Shown in pieces: positions 49,764-51,204 of a stretch of DNA of 51,204 bases. The notes under the pieces are model-generated. The model did not search any database, was not told the DNA's origin, and was given only the letters and a program-made list of their open reading frames with translations. The stretch's first letter is position 1, and every line of letters begins with the position of its first letter. The stretch is from Acidobacteriota bacterium. Lineage in GTDB: Bacteria > Acidobacteriota > Terriglobia > Terriglobales > Acidobacteriaceae. A program made the translations under genes and the position numbers. The stretch spans positions 1 to 51,204 of the forward strand of contig JABBOG010000025.1 of the NCBI GenBank assembly GCA_019351975.1, written 5' to 3'.

Positions 49764-51092
49764 CTACCTTTGCCTTCCCTGCCGCTTCGTATGTCGGCTC
49801 GCCAGCGCTCCCAGCACGCTGATCGCTACCAGCAGCAAGATCCACCCGGTCTCCGGGCTTCGCTCGTCGCGTCTCCGCTCGCCTGCCTGCTTCACATACC
49901 GCCCATCCAGCTCCTCAGGCCCCAGCACCGCCACCAGCGGCGCTGCCTCAATTCGCGTCAGGCTTCCACGGTCATAGACGGACGCACCCTCCGCATCGTC
50001 ACCATACCGCAGCTTATACCGAGCACCCGCCACCGCATCAAAGCACACCGTCCGCTGCCGCATCTCAAGCTCCACCGACTGCATCCGCACCATCGGCTTC
50101 CCGTCATCCTTCACCGCCACCGTCAGCGTCGCAGGCTCATGCACATTCGACGCAATCACAGCCCCCACCGTCAGCTTCGACGCATCGATCGCCGGAACCC
50201 CGCCCGGCCCCGCCTTCCGCAGCACCCGCCAGATCGACCCCTCCACCCTCTCGCGCAGCTTCTTGCCCCCGTCCCTCTCCGCCGAAATCGTCACCGCCCG
50301 CAGAAAGCTCTCTTTGTACCCCCGCTGCGGCACAAATCTCACTCGCTCTATCGGCACATGCGCCGCCGCCTTGATCCGCGTCACCGTCGCCCCATTCTGC
50401 TCCTCCATCTTCCCGCTCGCAGCCACCACCGTATACAGCGTCTGCGCCTCGCGGCTCGCAGGCACCACCGCTCCCTGCACCGCGCTCACCGGCAACCGCT
50501 TCAGCATCCCCGCATCCGCTCCGCGCACCCGCAGCGCCACATGCAGCTCCGCATACGTCGACTCCTGCAGTGCCATCTCCGTCGATCGCGCCAGCCCATC
50601 CTTCGTCAGGTCAAACAGCACAAACGTCCCTAACGGCTTCTTCGCGCCGCCCACGCCGTCCCATCCCCACACCTCCGCCGTCGCCACAAAGTTCTGCGCC
50701 GCCAGTTGCAGATCGACCGTCGTATACGGCCGCTTTGGCATCGCCAGATCGAACTCCAGCGCTCCACCCTGCTCCCGCGCATGCTCCACCGTCGCCGATA
50801 TCGCATCCGTCGGCTGCGCTTCGCTGAAGCTCACCGCAAACGGTATCTCCTGCTGGCTCTGCCCCACCTCCCGCACCACCCGCAGATCCCCCGCCGCCGC
50901 ACTCGCCGCATGCGCAAACACGCTCGCATCCAGCACCGCGCATGCCTCGCCCGAAGCTCCTCCCGGTACCGTCAGCGTCCGCTCATACTTCATCGGCTGC
51001 GCCTGCGCCCCGCTGTCCCGCACCTGCCCCGCCACACGTACATCCCCCACCTGCCACAGCATCGCCATCGCCATCGCAAGCTCCAGCCTCAC
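49764..51092 (-). CDS. DUF3999-family membrane-anchored protein
   Basis: A 442-residue exported protein with a weak N-terminal signal, a long beta-rich periplasmic body, and one C-terminal helix (about 413-430, TGWILLLVAISVLGAL). The motif WRVLRKAGPGGVPAIDASKLTVGAVIASN and the C-terminal GPEELDGRYVK region fit DUF3999, which usually accompanies DUF2339 genes. The GTG start at 51092 has GGGAG upstream; an ATG at 51074 with GGAG six bases before it is as good. Bases 51093-51204 show no gene. Confidence 0.78.
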   Translation of the reverse strand: MRLELAMAMAMLWQVGDVRVAGQVRDSGAQAQPMKYERTLTVPGGASGEACAVLDASVFAHAASAAAGDLRVVREVGQSQQEIPFAVSFSEAQPTDAISATVEHAREQGGALEFDLAMPKRPYTTVDLQLAAQNFVATAEVWGWDGVGGAKKPLGTFVLFDLTKDGLARSTEMALQESTYAELHVALRVRGADAGMLKRLPVSAVQGAVVPASREAQTLYTVVAASGKMEEQNGATVTRIKAAAHVPIERVRFVPQRGYKESFLRAVTISAERDGGKKLRERVEGSIWRVLRKAGPGGVPAIDASKLTVGAVIASNVHEPATLTVAVKDDGKPMVRMQSVELEMRQRTVCFDAVAGARYKLRYGDDAEGASVYDRGSLTRIEAAPLVAVLGPEELDGRYVKQAGERRRDERSPETGWILLLVAISVLGALASRHTKRQGRQR

Positions 51093-51204
51093 GCCTCACG
51101 CTCCCACCCGGCCCCAACCCCGATCTTCGCCCACAGATCCATGGACTAACTCTCTCCCTTCATATTTCTGGCGCTCGATGGCGGGACAGCTCACATCCAG
51201 AGTC

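Noticed and set aside
51089-51142. End of a further minus-strand gene (DUF2339 expected) before DUF3999
   Set aside because: The frame ending in TGA at 51089 has a stop at 51146-51148, leaving only about 17 codons.

Overview
The window (51,204 bases, high GC) reads as chromosomal DNA of an aerobic, Gram-negative soil bacterium. Protein flavour, very C-rich coding on the + strand, dispersed intergenic repeats of acidobacterial type and frequent leaderless starts suggest an acidobacterium of the Terriglobus/Granulicella/Edaphobacter kind. That placement is inference; no rRNA marker is present. No integrase, transposase, phage module, CRISPR array or rRNA was seen.

Layout. 0.15-4.1 kb: a divergent ammonium-transporter homologue with a small upstream membrane protein, a small four-helix membrane protein, a secreted SGNH hydrolase and a stress-type membrane protein. 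4.4-10.4 kb: a tripartite RND efflux operon (pump, adaptor, outer-membrane lipoprotein). 10.4-16.6 kb: mreB, alanine dehydrogenase and an NtrY/NtrC-like two-component pair whose kinase start lies in a perfect 15-bp hairpin and whose regulator lacks a recognisable GAFTGA loop. 16.7-27.2 kb: a cobalamin riboswitch followed by eleven tightly packed genes. Ten are for late cobalamin assembly (cobU, cbiA, cobT, cobS, cobC, pduO-type adenosyltransferase, bluB, cobQ, cbiB, cobD) and one, between cobC and pduO, has no known function. BluB makes the lower ligand from FMN with oxygen, so the operon fits an aerobe. No corrin-ring genes are in the window.

27.3-33.2 kb: tRNA-Leu(CAA), KDPG aldolase, an esterase, an ABC exporter pair, a YfiH/PgeF-family enzyme, and a DUF4136 lipoprotein-like gene preceded by three perfect 17-nt repeats. 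33.5-35.5 kb: a fused dehydroquinase/shikimate dehydrogenase with a histone-H1-like Ala/Pro/Lys tail, preceded by a small overlapping ORF. 35.6-43.8 kb: an M3 peptidase and a threonine dehydratase, each carrying an apparent in-frame intergenic-repeat insertion, plus a TonB-domain protein, VKOR-family oxidoreductase, coiled-coil membrane protein, amidohydrolase, undecaprenyl-diphosphatase, DoxX-like protein and a PA2169-type four-helix-bundle protein. 44.2-47 kb: ftsK. 47.3-48.6 kb: a DUF481-like secreted protein and a small cysteine-rich protein whose codon use and strand skew differ from everything around them. 48.7-51.1 kb: a minus-strand trio (DUF3999, TPR protein, DUF2784).

Two window-wide patterns stand out. 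The + strand is C-rich over genes of either orientation, which indicates one replichore with the minus strand leading, and only the 47.3-48.6 kb block breaks this. Many genes have a TANNNT box ending six to nine bases before the start codon and no Shine-Dalgarno, which points to widespread leaderless transcription.
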